A stretch of 64,000 nt of DNA from Nereocystis luetkeana. Lineage: Eukaryota > Sar > Phaeophyceae > Laminariales > Laminariaceae. A program made the position numbers and the translations under genes. The stretch spans positions 4,274,849 through 4,338,848 of the forward strand of contig JARUPZ010000017.1 of NCBI GenBank assembly GCA_031213475.1, in the 5' to 3' direction. The notes below the pieces were generated by a model that saw only the letters and a list, made by a program, of their open reading frames with translations, was not told the origin of the DNA and ran no database searches. Of the stretch, positions 53,201 through 64,000 are shown piece by piece. Numbering within the stretch: the stretch's first letter is position 1; every line of letters begins with the position of its first letter.

Positions 53201-55237
53201 TGCGCAACAACACACACCTCGTCCGTACAGCAGCAAGCAGCACTGCAACGTACTTCCTACCAGACGTTCAGCGTCCGTACTGTATACCTGGTACTTCGTA
53301 GGTATATAGCCACAAAACAGTTAGTTGAGCAGCAGCAGCAGCAGTCGATCGAACAAATCGATAGTACGAAGCACCGGCGATTACGTTGGTGCAGGAGACT
53401 CAGCGGCAGCAAGAAGAAGAAGCAGCAGCATAGCGTACAGGGTACGTATCGTGCGGAAACTACGCCGGCACTAGACCTCCGCCGAGATACCAAACAAAAT
53501 ATCAATTACGAGACGGTACTCGTACAGCTTATGAAGCAGGTGAATCGATCTTTCAGCTTTAAGATGAGGAGACACACCATCGAGAGGGGTGACTTTTGCA
53601 AAATAACCATGCTCACGGGGCTCGGCAGCAAACACGTATCGCAGACATAGCAAGAGCAGAAGCAGCAGCAGTAGAACAGCACAGCAGGCAAACAGGACAG
53701 CAGTAGTAGCACGTATTATTCCGCATAGTAAACGTTACATGCCGAGGCGGTACATAGACTATGACCTACGGTACAAGAGCAATGCTACTTGAACATTGAC
53801 TTATACATGGTCATGTGCTAATATTCCATAACAACAGCAGCCCAAGAGCAGCGGCGTACACACAGCAGGAGCAGCCGCAGTAGTCATCGAACGTGCTTTA
53901 CTCTCTATTCCCCCAGGCATCCCCGTGTTTGTTTTCCGCAGGTGCTCAACAAAAGCTCCAATTCACACAAAAAAAAGACACTGGATCGAACAGATACTTT
54001 TGGGATCGACAGTAGGTCGGAAAGCGATTCTCGTTTTTTATTGGATACCTCAACACTAGTCAAGATCACGTTTTGGGGGACGCCGATCAACCACTTCGGA
54101 TAAGGGATACACGCAAGATGAAACAAAAAAAAACACCCGCCATGTCTGGGTTCAGTGCCAGACAAATGCGGGGGGGGGGGGGACCAAAATCCTGTAAAAC
54201 ATAACTGCATAAAAAGCATGTCTTCTTGAATTTCTGATTAAACTTCCCTTGTTCTGTTGGGAAGCACCGTGAACAAAAAAGGGCATTGGGTGTGTAGTGT
54301 AGCACTATGTTTATACAAGACTCAAGGAAGAATCGAAGACGATTCTGGCAAGATGTGGCCCTGTGGCCCTTGAGGTTGGAGGTGAGGGAATGTAATGCAG
54401 GATTCCTAGGAGCTGGCTCAGAACTTAGCTTGCCTTGTTTAGAAACATTCTTGAGCTGTACAAAACCTCTCTTGATGAGAGTTGGAAGGGAGCGGCTGAG
54501 TGCACCGAGAAGGGCTCGATTCGATGCTTGAAGCCCACCCTGCTCCCCATATTAACCCGCTAGGCGGGTAGATGCATTTGTCCGCAAAATATTCGTCCGG
54601 CGCCCCACTACGCTTTTCCTGGCGGCTATCCTGTCCATTGCACTCCATGGAAAACATTGGAGCCCCGGCAATACTCTTGGGGCACTCAGAGCTTTAATTC
54701 TTGTATACCGAGGAAACTTCAGAGCACGATAACATTCTTCGGGTGTTAGAGGGCTTTGATACCACGGTCTATCTCGCAACCACACCATAGCCCGACATTA
54801 CTCCACTTCACACGTCCAGATACATGCACGGCATGTGTTCGGGTCCGCGATATATACGTGTACGAGCACTTGCGAGGTTACGGTGTTCGGGTCGTCTTTA
54901 CTCGTGGTGTCGTTTCGTCTTGTTTGGTTTTGTCCCGCCTTTGTATACCAGGTACACGGTATGTGTTCAAGTACGCGTACGCCTCAACTTTGCGTGGTGT
55001 GTGTATGCATATGGATGCAAATATTCTGTGGATGCGACTTGAAAATAGTGTGTTCCGCTACTATTGTATACGTGCCTGTGCGTTTCGCGGGAGTCGCAGT
55101 ATTTATTTGCCGGTACTGGCTCTCACTTCTGCGTCGAGAAGCCGTACTGTTTTCTTGTTTGAATTACCGTCAAGTATACAAAGCTAGGTTTTTGCATTAT
55201 GCCCCCCCCCCCCCCCCCCCCCCCGCATCATCCCCAG
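53201..55237. other. CAG-rich intergenic DNA, no firm gene
   Basis: AGCAGC-rich stretches at 53325-53440 and 53650-53700. A TACCAGGTA-type motif occurs at 53285 and 54947. A G tract lies at 54168-54181. No convincing gene, though an upstream exon of the 55.2-kb candidate could lie here. Confidence 0.4.
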
Positions 55238-56249
55238 CATGGTCATAGCACTACGCTCATACATGTCAAAGGCCTTTCCATCCCCTGCGGACGTATACTC
55301 CCGACCGCTACCCGGCTAACCAATACCAAGTATCGAATATTAGAAAAACGATTAAACGTGGAAGACCGAATATTTGCAGAGTTATACCACAAAGCCGACA
55401 TTGGCCCATCACTCGAACAAATTCCCAAGGACAAGTGGCAAGCACGTCAGCAGCCAGCTGGTGGATCCCCGGCTTCGGCAGGTACGTTAGGTTCACGAAT
55501 ATTTGAGAAGTTGTGACCTACTGACTCATGCTACGATAACAACCTTGCGCTTCCAAATCTACTGAGGCTGTTTGCTTGGGGAGCTCAAGCCATCACCCGG
55601 AACTGCCGGTTTGATGCAGAAGAAACCGAACAAATGTGAGCTCATTGTCGCGATGTTTAATTCCATCATGGCCTACAGTCGATACAAATCGAAGCAAATA
55701 GGAAACAGACAAACGGTACGGGGCACTAGTCCTTCCGCGGGTGAGAAGCCCCGCTAATCATGATTTGTTTTTAGATAAACATGTGCTAAGCCTACCTATC
55801 TTGACACCCATCTGAAAAACTCTGGAACTCCAAACAAGCAGATCAATGACAGCACATCAGAAAGAAGATATGGGTGAGTTTTTTTTATCATCAAGAGCGA
55901 CCATGATACGACACTCCCCGCTCTTGTCCAGGGGAGATCTAAACAAACACGAACAGAGGGTCTCAAATCGGGCCAAAACACACCAACTCGAGGTTCGCGT
56001 GAATCGTTTTTGTTTCCCAGGTACAACGGACGAGGGAAGTCAGCATGCAGTGAGTAGGCTCTGCGCACCGTCTGCGGTGCTGCCTGCACCCGCTGTATAA
56101 TCTCGTGAAACCCATCCTCTTGCCTGTGCTTGCTTTCAGATTACCGACCACGTGAATGTTTAGACCCACCTATAACAACATATATGTTTCCCCTCGAAAG
56201 AAGTAACAGTCCAAAAACGAAATTCCAAAATCAAAAATATGTGTTGTGA
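55238..56249 (+). CDS. Candidate five-exon gene fragment, unknown function
   Basis: Proposed exons 55238-55481, 55567-55715, 55842-55873, 56021-56049, 56140-56249 end at TGA. Junctions are GT-AG and phases agree (1, 0, 2, 1), with introns of 85-147 bp. The first exon follows a C tract of about 24 and CCCCAG, like other 3' splice sites in this window, and starts in phase 0, so an upstream exon is needed. The product would be basic (RILEKRLNVEDRIFAELYHK, CELIVAMFNSIMAYSRYKSK) with no family I know. The 29- and 32-bp exons were chosen by eye and could be chance; the two longer exons are the better evidence. Confidence 0.3.
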
Positions 56250-56784
56250 GTGTTGCAGCTAGCTGCGCTGTGTGTGACCCCCCCCCCCCCCCCCCTCTCC
56301 ACGCCCCCCTCCTCCCCCCTTCTCTCCCCCCCCCCATTATTCCTCTCCATACCTCGTACATCAAGAACGCCCAGAGCTGCTGACAGATTGACGCCTGCTT
56401 GCGACAGGTAGGTACTGGTGCGCGTGAGTGGTCCTACCGTTCGGAGCAGTTCCATACCTACTCGATCTAGCTTAATCTCGAGAAACATGTGACCGATACC
56501 TCACACCAACACCTGAAACGTTAATCAAAAGTGAACGCAAAACCTCACGGGCAATCCTGTGGCCTTGAAGTATACGACAGTACGAACAATATGCGTAATA
56601 CTCTATTGCTATTCCAGCGATACGGCGTGCATTGTTGGGGTGGTTCTGTCAGTTGAACCCGCCAATCGAACTGTTGCTTGGCCGTGCTACGTAGCCTTAT
56701 CTCTCCATGCGTGTCTGACCTAAACTCTTCACCCCCCCCTTCCACCCCTGCTCACCCCCCCCCGCTCCCCTCCTAGATCAATAT
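56250..56784. other. C-rich tract and flank, no gene
   Basis: C tract of about 18 at 56277-56294, then C/T-rich sequence. Nothing else recognised. Confidence 0.45.
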
Positions 56785-57035
56785 ATTCGACGCTGTCATC
56801 CTTAAGCAAGAATATCCGTCTCGCCAATGTTTCCGTGTACGGCAAGATGCAGCTCACCCTTCATGCGAGTCGCCAGACTCCTCACGACACCTTGTGAATG
56901 TGTGCGAGCAGTGTCTGCCTGGATAGTGACAACTGGACGTGTTCCATGCCCGCCCGGCAGAGATGCGAGGGTCTATGGTCATGCATGCGACCACAGCCAC
57001 GCATGACCATGAGTGCACCCTCTCCCCCCTCCCCT
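56785..57035 (-). repeat. REP-D copy, reverse
   Basis: TATTCGACGCTGTCATCC, AAGATGCAGCTCACCCTTCA, TGCGAGTCGCCAGACTCC, TGTCTGCCTGGATAG, GATGCGAGGGTCTATGGTCA and CATGAGTGCACCC. The left end abuts a C-rich stretch (56728-56768). Confidence 0.8.
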
Positions 57036-58153
57036 CGTACTCGATGCTGTTCTCACACCTTTCACGCGTTCCTGGAGTAAGTGAAGGGATGCGACGAAGT
57101 ACACACCCACTATATATGTTGATGCGGTCACCGATAAGCTACAGATATATACTCAAATAATGCGGAATGGGCACCTAAAACAAAAGGTTCCCCACACATG
57201 ACGTCTCCTGTTTTCTCCCCCTCTCCTTTCCTCTTGCGCATCCTCTCCGTCGCAATATTCCTCGTTCACCTCACACTCCCGTCTCCTCCTCGGGTCTTGA
57301 AGACACGGCGGCACAAAGACATGGGGACTGGCTGGTGCTCCAGGTGCCCGACAAGCTATTTATGAAGGCGCAAAGCCTACGTCACTGACCTAAAGCTAGC
57401 GAAGAAGCATAAAACCGTGTACTTACTAGACATGAAGCTTGCCGAGGGAAGGCACCATAAGACACCCAGAGGAGGTTCAAACGGTGAACGCGACGAGAGC
57501 ACACTCGGGAGGGTGGGTGGGGGGGGAAGCAAATACTCCAGTGGTATCTTACCGTAACGTCTACCCACCAATACTCGGACATAAACATACTTCCACGATC
57601 ATCTAACTGATCCCAACCCTCCGTCGGTCGATTCTAGCCTCGGAGTTTCGAACACAAGAAGTGGTGCTTGATCAGGGGAGGGGAGGGGGGGGGGGCGGGG
57701 AATAGAATAAGACAAAAAAAAACAGACATACAAACGAGACGCGCGCGCTCATTGGCCTCCGCAGAACTATAACCGAGACGAGGGACCGGCCATATGGTCA
57801 CCAGGGGCAGAGACACTTGTGTCGTCCAAAGCTTCAACTCGGCACTCCCGTTGTCCCGCCCTAGTCGAGGGGAACATGTGAACCAACAACGCCTGGGTGG
57901 TAAACACCTTACTACATGCCCTGGGGTAGCCGCCGAAATCTCAGTCTGCCGTTCGGTGGGGAGGGGTGAGGGGGCAGGGGAACAACCTCAGGGGGGGCAA
58001 ACTAATGCTACCCCCCGACTACCAACGCCATCCTACACGTCGTATGACCTTCCAAACCTAGTCCCACACCGCCAGCGACGAAATCCTCCGCTCAAATAGT
58101 AGATGCTGTCTTAAAGGTGCCACCGTCCCTTACTGTAGATGGTGACGGGTTTC
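57036..58153. other. 3' flank of gene B, no gene
   Basis: G tract near 57677-57690, no recognised element. Probably includes gene B's 3' UTR. Confidence 0.4.
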
Positions 58154-61100
58154 CTATGATACGATGGCTGAGCAAGGCTTGCAGAAGCTTCCCTCGTCGT
58201 CAAGCCAGCTCCCCCCCTCCGAAAGCGTGCAGGGTTCAGCGCAGCCCCGGCAGTCCTGTCCCAGGCCGAAGTAGTTGCAGTTCATGACACCTGAGGAGCG
58301 GGCGGGGAGGAGGGAGGGAACGAGGGGAAGAGGGGGGGGTGGATGTGGGGGTGATTATCTCTGCCGGTGGCCACGTTTGGAGTGTGCTGGTGCAAGAGGC
58401 TTGCTGCGTTGGTGAAAGGGGGAGAGGGGGGGGAAGGGGGGTACTGACGCGTGCTACGGTGGAGGTGACATATTTCCACCGGAATGTTTGCCGAATGACG
58501 GGGTTCCTAGACCTAAACTCGTCGGAATGTAAATCTTGTTTTCCAAAAATGACGTACCTGGTATAGTTATACTTGAGCCATGGGAGAATTAATCGGGATG
58601 CAATTAGATTTTTGCGGAAGTACGTTTGTGGGTGAGGTATGGAGCTTCTTATGTGAGAAGCCTCATACATCGTGGAACGCTTCTACTCATTATCATGCGT
58701 GGCCGCTATCGTATGCCCATGGTGGCGGGGGGGGGGGGGGGGGGGGGGAGGGAAGGGGCAGGAGCGGAAAATCACCCATTCAGAACAATACCGACGTCGT
58801 TTTATACAACTTTGTTGAATTTTGTGCTACATTTATCAGTTTTTGAGTTGTAAAGTGGCATGATGGCATAGGGGCCGACACCTTTACTTCGCCACGACGG
58901 AGGTGTAGCACCAGAATATTTGTTGGTGAGCTTCCTCAGATTGAGGAGCACCACATAGCCCCACACCAGAGGCATGGCACGAGGAAATATGCAAGGACCA
59001 TCGACGCGGGGAACCTTATCATGACGTAGAGTGGTACAGCGAGTCATCAACGTTCCAGGGTATGCAGAGTTGCACACTATGTTGACGCGTGCTACCGTGG
59101 AGGTGCACTGTTTTGGGACACAAGGCTTCCTCACACCAGGAGCTCCACACTTCAGCGCAAACCAAAGTTCAATGGTTGAGGAATGATCCCATGGCCCAAG
59201 TACAATGCTTTTTTTACAAAGCAAGATTAGCATTGTGAGGAGTTTGGGTTGGGGGAGCCCCGTCATCCAGAGAACATTTTAGCGAAACTGTGCCACCTCT
59301 ATCGTAGCACGCGTCTGTTTGCTAAGGCTCCTCGCATGACAATTCAACGAGCTATAAACCTCACCCAAAAATCGTCTAGATTTATTTCACGAAAGTGCAC
59401 CTCGACGAGCAGTCCCACGCCCCTGGTACACAAAGCATTCACGCTGCTGGCCGTAACTGAGATCCCGGCGATTTTCGGTTAGGGAGTCCCGCCATTCATG
59501 GTACATGCTGTGGCCAAACCGTGCTAGCCCTATTGCAGCACGAGTCGTTACCACCGTGCCACGATACCGGTTAGTTCCTAACTTGAGCTCCGTCAGCCAG
59601 AAACATTGCGGCCGGAGCGTTCTACTCGTATCCACCAAGGTGCGGGGAAGGAAGGAGTGTGGCGGTTAGCGTTGGGCGTACAGAGAGCACAGCGCAGGCC
59701 CAGTCCGTCCTCACGTTTCAGAGACGGTAGTGGGTCGTCACGGAATCGCTTTTCCTCCCAAGCGTGCGGCGGGCAACGCACGCGCCGCGCGTATACAACA
59801 CCAACGAATTCTGGGCGATGCCAATGGCTATGTGCTTGCCAATTACGAATGTTATTACTAGCGGAAACCCAATGTCCGGCGCAAGCAACGGCAACGACTA
59901 TTTGTACGACTAAACTACGACCGGCAACGTGCTTGACCACCAAGCAACAGGCAAAAATAACACCGAGCTCATACAAACAGTTGTGGCTATCATGGCCTGC
60001 TACCAAGGGAAGCCAACATATATGGAGAAGCCAGCGACTACCAAACAATACCACGGAATATTAGTGGCACTTCGTTGAATACACCCCATAGTTTAGAGGT
60101 TTTGAGATTGAGGGTTGGGGGTGGATTGTGATCGCAATGCGAGGCGAACACCAACGCGCAAAACCGCACCACTGTCAAACCTCCCAATCCTTCACATGGC
60201 GTGCGTTGAACGAGTTCTGCCTCAGGGGTTGATTTTCTCCCGCACCTAACGCCCCCCAGTGGGGGCAGACGGCGGCACCTCAACCGAGATAAGCTGTCCA
60301 ATACTACCTCCCCGTCCGATGCTCACGATTTCGAATATATCCCTTTTATTCGTCAGATACCTAACCGGGGCACGGGATTGTGAATGAACGGAGGCCTGCT
60401 TTACAAGCTTTCTCAAAAATGTTTACATGATTTGTCGAAATGGGCCGTTGTAGCTCAGAACCCGAACGTACCCACCCCCATCTTGGTGAGGGTTGCTTCG
60501 TTTCTTGATGAGGCGTTCTGACTCATTGCAAACCTTCTACCCCACGACGTCCCCTTAACTCCCCACCATGGAGTAAGGTAAGGGTGCACCTGCCACGTTC
60601 CAAGGCTCCTCTCACCCGAGCAGCTCTGTGTATCACCCGAACGCGGATCAAAAATACAGAGCACGCGCAACCTTTTATAGGGTAATTCTCCCGATTGAGA
60701 AGGCCCATGAGTCCGAAAGGGTTTTGTTAAAAGATGCAAACTCTGTCGCAGGACGTGTCTACCCCCCCCACCCCTACCTCCCGATTTACAGCAGGAGCTA
60801 GCGAAGCCGTATCTCACCCCATATCAGGTCGGTCCCGTCCACGCAAGTAGAGTCGCACATCAGCGTCTTCCCCTGCGTCTCGAGCACCAAAATCTCGATC
60901 TCCGAGATGTCCTCCAGGCAGTAGCAGTCCTGCTCCTGCTCCAACGCACCCCCGAAACCCCCACCAACTCCTTCGAAGCTGCTGCCGGAGTTTTCCATCG
61001 GCGAAGGCGTGTTGGGGAATATTCCGAAGGGGGCAGGGGTGTCTCCCGAGGAAGAGAAGAACCCAGAAGGAGCGGAAGTGGGAGAGGAAGAAGGGCTGGC

Positions 61101-62823
61101 GGTAGTTTCGAACCCGAAAATATCCGAGCACGCGAGACAGAGCCCCTAGTTGAACATTGTATGGCATGTATGAAAATCGGGAGGGGGGTGGCGCGGAGGG
61201 GAAAATGGTTCATCAGAGACCTTTGGTTAGAGGCCGCGTTTATGGGGGGAGCGGGGGGAATCGTTTTCAGCCTGTATGTCTACTGCACACACAGGCTTTC
61301 GGGACTCAAGTGCTAGGAGTTACTCTAGCGTGGGGTCGTCTTTCACAGCATGGCGGACAGGTCCCTATAGGGGGCTGTTTGCTTGAAGTCACTCAGAGTC
61401 ACTCAGTCGAAGGCTTACTTTCTGACTCATCCGGTCTGCCTGGTGTTGTTTTCAGTTCGATTCTTTGTATTCGAGGCCTGCTACAGTAGACGTACACCAT
61501 TTGCTGGCTGAGATTCCGAGAGGAGCACAAGGCTATTACTAGTATAGCCAAGTCAAAAGCTGATTTAAAACAAAGGTGAAAGCGCAATGGTTGCCGAGAC
61601 ACCTCAAGGCCTAACCGCACACAAAGCATTGGCAATTTCGCGAAGCAAGAGCGACCTTTCGACAACTTTTCGATTTTAGGAGCCTCGTCGTTCAGACATC
61701 GGTTTAGCTGAAATTATGTGTCTACCACAAATCGTAGCACGTATCTTATTGCCAACCGAAAAAGGTGGCTTCTGACGCTGCCGTGAACACAAAGCAAAGT
61801 TATGTCCAGTTTTCAGCCGGGTGCAGGGGCATCCGCTGCTCTCGCTGGAGTGGCCGACACAGAACATAAAACGAAACGACTGGTGCTACGGTAGGGATGC
61901 CACTCCTTGTGTACAGTACTACATTTTCATGTGGAGGAGAGCCACACGGCCGTGTGACCATCTTCAAATATCTTGTGGCGTTCTTGCGTCTTCACGATTT
62001 TCAATTTCTCGCGATGTCCCTCGGCGGGTGGATTGTCTGTTGCTCTTCGGCTAAAAACTCTATCTACTTGCGTCCAATGCTGCGTGAGATACGGAGCCAC
62101 TCGTCCGAGTGATGCCAACCCGGGAGTGAAGACGGGGGTACCTCCCCTTGCCGTGAAACCAGTCAAACCGCCCGTGGGGGGGGTTTCTCAGTTGAGGATC
62201 CCGGTATAAGCTGCCACCAGCGCCACGGTAAATACGGGCGGCGGCTTATTTCATCGAGATTGTTACACAAAAGAGAGCTCAATATACCACCAGAAACAAA
62301 GTGGCTGCGAAGGGCTGTGTTTCCCGACGTCGGGCGCTACTTCTCTGTACGTTAGTCTTGGAGAATGTTGGTTCACGGTAGTAACCCTATCATACGAAGC
62401 GGTAGTTGCTCACCTGAAGGAAGCTCAATCTGTCCGAACATGTCGAGCCCAGACAGGGCAGCCCCCGTCGCGGGCCAAGTCTCTTAGCGCGGTCATACAG
62501 GCGAGGCGCACTGAAAAAGCCTGAACTCGTCACACGACGACTCGCGCCCGACACTCGCACACAGATTCATGATACATAAAACTCAGCGGTATGCGCCCTC
62601 ACACATCCGATCGTCTACTACAGTAGATCGGCAAACGAGGATTCGATACGTATCTGCCGCTAATCCGTCCCGCACCTCGAAGCCGTTGCACGATTCGTGA
62701 CAGAATCTGCAGCCGTCCGTGTCGTGGGCCCGGCAGAGGGGGGCTTCCGATATCGGCAAGTCTCCCGGCCCGTGGTTGCAGTTGACGGGGTCCCAAACCA
62801 CCAAGCGCCCCGACAGAACGTCG
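58154..62823 (-). CDS. Gene B: paralogue of gene A, exons 2-4; exon 1 not found
   Basis: Exons (in gene order) 62823-62676, 61145-60818, 58290-58154, with GT-AG junctions and the same phases as gene A. The first is 148 bp, exactly as in A. The product carries WDPVNCNHGPG and DGCRFCHESC, then CLAC, a short Thr/Ser/Pro linker with DTPAPF, DCYCLED and TLMCDSTC, then MNCNYFGLGQ, CRGCAEPC and WLDDEGSFCKPC, ending CSAIVS and TAG. All 17 cysteines of A's exons 2-4 are present. The mucin-like linker is about 260 residues shorter than in A, and A's C-terminal extension (EEPITVPVP) is missing. The acceptor at 62824-62825 calls for an upstream exon ending in phase 2. None was found up to 64000, so the signal-peptide exon is probably outside the window. 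Function unknown; likely secreted. Confidence 0.8.
58447..58682 (+). mobile_element. MITE-C copy in gene B intron 3
   Basis: ACGCGTGCTACGGTGGAGGT, GAATGACGGGGTTCCTAGAC, GAGCCATGGGAGAATTAATC, GGTGAGGTATGGAGCTTC and CATCGTGGAACGC. A REP-D scrap (58683-58728) and a G tract follow. Confidence 0.8.
59085..59316 (-). mobile_element. MITE-C copy, reverse, in gene B intron 3
   Basis: ACGCGTGCTACCGTGGAGGT, GATCCCATGGCCCAAGTACA, CCCCGTCATCCAGAG and CCACCTCTATCGTAGCACGC. Confidence 0.8.
59317..59549 (-). mobile_element. MITE-C copy, reverse, next to the previous one
   Basis: GGCTCCTCGCATGACAATTC, CCTCACCCAAAAATCG, GGCGATTTTCGGTTAGGGAG, CCCGCCATTCATGG and CCCTATTGCAGCACG. More diverged than its neighbour. 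Confidence 0.65.
59593..60064. other. About 460 bp open on both strands in gene B intron 3
   Basis: Both strands keep an open frame of about 152 codons here, neither starting with ATG. GC-rich relative to its surroundings. I cannot recognise a protein in either strand. Confidence 0.3.
61559..61744 (-). mobile_element. MITE-C copy, reverse, old, in gene B intron 2
   Basis: CACAAAGCATTGGCAATTTC, ACAACTTTTCGATTTTAGGA, GCCTCGTCGTTCAGACATCG and CACAAATCGTAGCACG keep the MITE-C order with many differences. Confidence 0.5.
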
Positions 62824-64000
62824 CTGTCGTTCAAATCGCGCGGGTCAGAAGACGATGTTTGCGGGGTAATGAAGGGATAGGGAACGGGCGGTGGGTCGAG
62901 GCGCCAAACGGAGTGGTAGTGAGGTCAACAGGAGGAGTGAATGGAGTCGCGATGGAGTGGGAGATCGATTGGCAGAACCACGCTGGCTGCGTGCGGTGGA
63001 GAGGGTTTACATCTATTGTTTTCTTCTTCCCAAGGCTCCTCTCTTCACTTGATTGAGAAGATCTCTCCAAGTGCATGGCTTTAAAAGTTAAACACAGGAC
63101 AAAATAAATAAAAAACAAACGAACATCAACGAAGCGATTTCGACCTGCACTGCTGTAGATACACGACGCGTGTACTTAATTTTTGCAAAACGAACGCGAT
63201 TGCAACGATATCGGGTACTACTACCGTTCATTTTATATAGGAGCGCCGCCAGCTAGGAACGTTCTCGCCAAAAAGGTGCTACCTCCATCTTAGCCTAACC
63301 GTGACATATATTGTGAAGAACCCACGGCACCTCAGATCGCAGATAGATGCGTATATGTATGACGATGGGTAGATATCGGAATTCGCAGATCGCGCCACAC
63401 AACAATTTGGAGGGGGGCGGGGGGGGGGGGGGGGGGGGTATCGAGGAGGAACATTTAGCGTGGGGGAGCCCATAGGATGCGATGAGATCGGAGTGAGTGG
63501 TAGTTTATTTTACGGGCTTTTGTCGAGGGGGGCGCAAACTCTGCAGATCGCCATGAGTAGATCGCAATGAGCTGATCGTTATGAGCGGGTGCACGTCAAG
63601 ATCATGCGGGGAACGTTGAAAAATACCAACAAACACAAGCCGCGATGCACATCATCACCAAATATGCATAGTCCATGCGCCTCCAAACTTCCAAATGTCC
63701 CTCGACCCCATGGAACCCTTTCCTCAGGCAGTCGTTTTGCTCCAGATTACAGGGAGGCTTTGTGTTCACCTAGTACCGTACGTAGATGCAGTACGTAATG
63801 TGCTTCAGCGCGTTCATACACGCAGGACTCGTCTTGAAAATCGTCTTCAAAACGAATGGGCGTGCTATATGAAGAATGTTATCCCAAATTACTGATTTCG
63901 GCCGATTTTGGTCGGTCTTGCTTGTTTCTTTCTGCCCAGACAATCTGCTCAACTGTCTCTCTTTATTAGAAGTAGGGATACATTTTTTTCTTTCTCGGGC
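62824..64000. other. 5' side of gene B; no exon 1 seen
   Basis: Contains a MITE-C scrap (63265-63297), a G tract of about 20 (63418-63438) and no - strand frame that begins with ATG, has a signal peptide and ends with a phase-2 donor. By analogy with A (5-kb first intron) exon 1 probably lies beyond the right edge. Confidence 0.5.

Overview
The window looks like nuclear DNA of a brown alga, most likely Ectocarpus or a close relative. The strongest clue is an intact gene made of EsV-1-7 cysteine/histidine repeats (C-X4-C-X16-C-X2-H-X12), a family expanded in brown algae. Long spliced genes, very long C-rich pyrimidine tracts before 3' splice sites, GC-rich exons and dense short non-autonomous repeats fit this.

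Layout. (1) Bases 1-15941, + strand: a six-exon gene for a very large pentatricopeptide-repeat (PPR) protein, open at the left window edge. All splice phases agree and its introns are full of simple repeats and short transposable elements. (2) About 16-21 kb: no convincing gene; repeats, including a roughly 600-bp inverted-repeat element. (3) 21275-22996, - strand: an intronless EsV-1-7 repeat protein of 573 aa. (4) 23-29.6 kb: no convincing gene; repeats and a decayed coding repeat. (5) 29.6-30.95 kb, + strand: a broken divergent relative of the EsV-1-7 gene that also shares its 5' flank. (6) 31-37 kb: tRNA-derived SINEs and other repeats. (7) 37051-46924, + strand (gene A) and 58154-62823, - strand (gene B, 5' exon not in the window): two convergent paralogues for a predicted secreted, disulfide-rich protein with a mucin-like linker that I cannot assign to a known family. 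Their exons match in phase, and all 17 cysteines of the three shared exons correspond. (8) Between and inside A and B lies a dense cluster of one MITE family (MITE-C), not seen in the first 40 kb.

Repeat families, named here only for reference: MITE-A (ends TATTACGGGGGACC), MITE-B (ends TTTTAGGACCGCAGTCCCG), MITE-C (ends GTTCTACGATAGAGGT), REP-D (core ATGGCCGTAGTCGTATGACC, next to G/C tracts), REP-E (TTCCTGGGTTGG plus GATCTAG runs), REP-F, and a tRNA-derived SINE. No intact transposase, reverse transcriptase, tRNA, rRNA or CRISPR array was seen.

The genes do not form one pathway. The PPR protein should act on organelle RNA, the EsV-1-7 protein belongs to the family of the developmental regulator IMMEDIATE UPRIGHT, and A/B are probably exported to the cell wall or surface. 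The A/B pair is the best candidate for something undescribed. All exon models were built by eye from frame, phase, splice sites and paralogue comparison, without transcripts.
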